Shown in pieces: positions 6,262-7,820 of a stretch of DNA of 7,820 nucleotides. The number at the start of each line of letters is the position of its first letter. Position 1 is the stretch's first letter. The DNA lies in assembly GCA_025458735.1 (NCBI GenBank), contig JALORV010000019.1:1-7820 (forward strand), given 5' to 3'. A program made the position numbers and the translations under genes. Below the pieces are notes generated by a model. The model saw only the letters and a program-made list of their open reading frames with translations. It was not told the origin of the DNA and did no database searches. This DNA is from Burkholderiaceae bacterium. GTDB lineage: Bacteria; Pseudomonadota; Gammaproteobacteria; Burkholderiales; Burkholderiaceae.

Positions 6262-6621
6262 TCAGCGGCGCATCAGCGTGATCGCGTTCTCCGGACAGGC
6301 GCTGACGCATTGGCCGCACGCACGGCAGGCTTCGGCGTCGACCAGCAGGGCCTGTTGCCATCGGTGCCCCATGCCCTTGAGTCTGCCCATGAGGCTCAGG
6401 CCGCTGCGTTCTGCCGTGGGCAGGGTGCCCACTTCGAAGACGCCCTGTGGGCAGACCCGCACGCAGGCAGCCTTGCCTTCGCAGCGATTGCGGTCGATGC
6501 GCGGCACGAAGACGCCGGGTTCAGCCTTGCAGCGGGAGTCGTCGGAAATCAACTGCGGACCTTCGTGCGGTTCGTGCGGGAACGGTGCCCGGATGCGTTC
6601 GTTCAGGTGCCCGAGACCCAC
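6262..6621 (-). CDS. Ferredoxin with two iron-sulfur motifs (first motif lacks one Cys)
   Basis: The product is 119 residues from a GTG start at 6621, 19 bases inside the end of eboC. The start is uncertain since no strong ribosome site is seen and no ATG occurs before the first motif. The C-terminal motif C99-x2-C102-x2-C105-x3-C109-P is a complete 4Fe-4S signature. The first motif is C47-E-G-K50-A-A-C53-V-R-V-C57-P, where Lys50 stands at the second Cys position. An extra Cys31 (SRCKAEPG) lies upstream. In bacterial ferredoxins each cluster takes three Cys from one motif and the fourth from the other, so cluster I would have C47, C53 and C109. That suits a 3Fe-4S cluster, or a 4Fe-4S cluster with another ligand. 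It is presumably a small cytoplasmic electron carrier. Overlap with eboC suggests co-translation and a redox step tied to that pathway; the partner enzyme is not in view. Confidence 0.88.
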   Translation of the reverse strand: MGLGHLNERIRAPFPHEPHEGPQLISDDSRCKAEPGVFVPRIDRNRCEGKAACVRVCPQGVFEVGTLPTAERSGLSLMGRLKGMGHRWQQALLVDAEACRACGQCVSACPENAITLMRR

Positions 6622-7475
6622 CGCTGCAGCAGAAGGGTCAGCAGGAAAGCCACCAGCGCGAGGCCGGCCGGAATCCAGTGGCCGGCACCGGTGAGCAGCA
6701 CCGCGTCCAGCACGGACATTCCTGCGATGAGTGTCACCACCGCCAACGGGACGTCGCCTGCCGCGCGTCGGCGCAGCAGGCGCATGGCGTACACGAGTAC
6801 CGCCGCGTACAGCGTGAAGGGCACCCAGGCGGCAGGCTGCTGAATCGCCAGCAGCAGTCCGTAGACCACGGGCACGGCCAGGAAGGCCAGCGGCCAGAGG
6901 TTACCGATGCGCTGCAGGTGTTCCTGCTTGGCGATGTACGTCAACCCGATCAGATGGCACAGCAGGGCCAGCGCTGCGTGGTAAACCGCTGCAGGCAACG
7001 CGCTGGCCACGGCGAAAGCCGCGGTGAGATACACGAACACCCGGCACAGACCCATGATCAGGGGGCTAAGCGGGTTGCCCTTGTGGTGCGCGTCGTACAG
7101 GACGATCAAGCCCGCGAGCGCGGCTCCGGACGACAGCGCTCGCCACGACGGCAGACCCTCCGGCCCGCGGCTGGAAACCGCGACGCACAGCATTCCGGCG
7201 ACGAGCAGCCCGAAGCCGTAGCTGAACACCTCGCGCGCCGAGACCTGGCCCGACGGAATCGGGCGCTCCGGTCGATGCGTCGCGTCGAAGTTCCGGTCGA
7301 AGGCATCGTTGAGGAACATGCCGCCGACGTAGAAGAGCGAGAGCGCCAGCATCAGCAACGGCAGCCTTGCATCGCCCAGGCTGGCACCGGCGAGCAGCGC
7401 GCCGACGAGCACATTGGTCCATACGGTCGGGAGGTTGGAAATCCGGCCGAGCCGCAGGGCCAGCGTCAGCGTCAT
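6603..7475 (-). CDS. eboC: EboC, UbiA-like membrane prenyltransferase
   Basis: The product is 290 residues. The start ATG at 7475 overlaps the eboE stop (ATGA), and MTLTLALRLGRISNLPTVWTNV is the standard N-terminus of this family. The ATG is preferred over the longer Arg-rich frame. The first Asp-rich motif of UbiA enzymes is intact: N56-D57-x2-D60-x3-D64 followed by R68-P-x-R71-P-I-P-S-G76. Downstream motifs are YDAHHKGNPLSPLIMG (127-142) and LTYIAKQEH (178-186). About eight or nine hydrophobic segments fit an integral inner-membrane protein. UbiA enzymes move a prenyl group from a diphosphate donor to an acceptor. The substrates of EboC are not established; ebo genes in cyanobacteria take part in traffic of the scytonemin precursor to the periplasm. 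The second Asp motif expected near 179-190 is not seen. Confidence 0.88.
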   Translation of the reverse strand: MTLTLALRLGRISNLPTVWTNVLVGALLAGASLGDARLPLLMLALSLFYVGGMFLNDAFDRNFDATHRPERPIPSGQVSAREVFSYGFGLLVAGMLCVAVSSRGPEGLPSWRALSSGAALAGLIVLYDAHHKGNPLSPLIMGLCRVFVYLTAAFAVASALPAAVYHAALALLCHLIGLTYIAKQEHLQRIGNLWPLAFLAVPVVYGLLLAIQQPAAWVPFTLYAAVLVYAMRLLRRRAAGDVPLAVVTLIAGMSVLDAVLLTGAGHWIPAGLALVAFLLTLLLQRWVSGT

Positions 7476-7820
7476 GCCGAGAGCTCCGTCCGCACCCAGG
7501 CCAGCTCGCGTGCCACCGCCTCGTCCACGGCGGTGCTGCGCAAGGTATCGGGCAGCACCCCCCAGGTGTAGGTCTCGACCTCGAGGTGTCGCGAGACCGG
7601 GTCTACGCGGTGCATCGCCAGCACGTCCCGGATGAATGACTGGGTCGAGGCGAAAGGCGTCAGGCGCTCCATGAAGACGGGAACGTGGAAGTGGACGCGC
7701 CATTCGCGGCCGGCAACCTCGCCCTTCGCGGCTGCGAAGGCGTCGCAAAGATCGTTGTAGCGCACCAGCCCGTCCGGCCCGCGCTCGACCACCTGATGCA
7801 GGTAGACGGGGTCGTCGAAG
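7472..7820 (-). CDS. eboE: EboE, TIM-barrel metabolite traffic protein (partial, C-terminal part)
   Basis: The minus frame is open from the right edge (first full codon at 7819) to the TGA at 7472, giving the last 115 residues. The reading starts FDDPVYLHQVVERG and continues RYNDLCDAFAAAKG, EWRVHFHVPVF, TPFASTQSFIRDVLAMH, HLEVETYTWGVLPD and ELAWVRTEL. This matches what I know of the C-terminal half of EboE, a sugar-phosphate-isomerase/AP-endonuclease-like TIM barrel found in ebo clusters. HFHVPVF probably carries a metal-ligand His on a barrel strand, and the E-x-E-T-Y-T strand probably supplies an acidic ligand (inference). The exact reaction is unknown. It overlaps eboC by 4 bases, so the two are almost surely one operon. 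The GTG at 7792 is internal, not the start. Confidence 0.85.
   Translation of the reverse strand, partial: FDDPVYLHQVVERGPDGLVRYNDLCDAFAAAKGEVAGREWRVHFHVPVFMERLTPFASTQSFIRDVLAMHRVDPVSRHLEVETYTWGVLPDTLRSTAVDEAVARELAWVRTELSA

Noticed and set aside
5894..6361. Small minus-strand open frames of 61 and 77 codons between pilE and the ferredoxin gene
   Set aside because: Arg-rich, no ribosome site, overlapping the inverted repeats or the ferredoxin gene; nothing supports translation.
7476..7748. Extended eboC start 91 codons upstream
   Set aside because: Arg-rich sequence in the shadow of eboE; the ATGA overlap and the family N-terminus support the start at 7475.
1..7820. CRISPR array, insertion sequence, tRNA or rRNA
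   Set aside because: No regularly spaced repeats, terminal inverted repeats with a transposase, or cloverleaf/rRNA-like stretches were seen on either strand.

Overview
The window reads as chromosomal DNA of a high-GC Gram-negative bacterium, most likely a betaproteobacterium of the order Burkholderiales. The evidence is the strong G/C preference at third codon positions, the style of the minor pilin genes, and the ferredoxin/EboC/EboE proteins. Every gene I can support lies on the minus strand, so transcription runs from the right edge to the left edge. No rRNA, tRNA, CRISPR array or insertion sequence is visible.

Right part (7820 to 6262): a compact unit of three overlapping genes. It contains the C-terminal part of eboE (TIM-barrel 'metabolite traffic' protein, cut by the window edge), eboC (UbiA-like membrane prenyltransferase, joined to eboE by a 4-base ATGA overlap) and a small double-cluster ferredoxin that overlaps the end of eboC by 19 bases. 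The ebo genes are known from cyanobacterial scytonemin clusters and from clusters in other bacteria, where they are linked to export or prenylation of a still poorly defined metabolite.

Middle (6261 to 5928): a 334-base non-coding stretch. It holds a sigma-54-like promoter candidate, a weaker sigma-70-like candidate whose -10 box lies in the loop of an 8-bp inverted repeat, and a 9-bp inverted repeat forming a strong hairpin in the presumed pilE leader RNA. No intrinsic terminator with a T-run is seen after the ferredoxin gene, so read-through into the pilus genes is possible.

Left part (5927 to 1): a type IV pilus minor-pilin operon in the order pilE, fimT, pilV, pilW, pilX, pilY1. Five genes carry a prepilin-type N-terminus (short basic leader ending in Gly, then a hydrophobic helix). 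The pilin genes overlap one another by 1 to 31 bases, and pilY1 starts 7 bases after pilX. PilY1 (992 codons in the window, C-terminus off the left edge) has a signal peptide, a von Willebrand factor A domain with an intact MIDAS, and a beta-propeller. By family knowledge, the minor pilins form the priming complex at the pilus tip with PilY1 as the tip adhesin/sensor. Together they start pilus assembly for twitching, attachment and DNA uptake.

The pilus operon is a well-known system. The least described points are the ferredoxin embedded in the ebo unit (with a Cys-to-Lys change in its first cluster motif), the structured pilE leader, a (CG)8 dinucleotide tract near the start of pilX, and an Asp in place of Glu5 in PilV.
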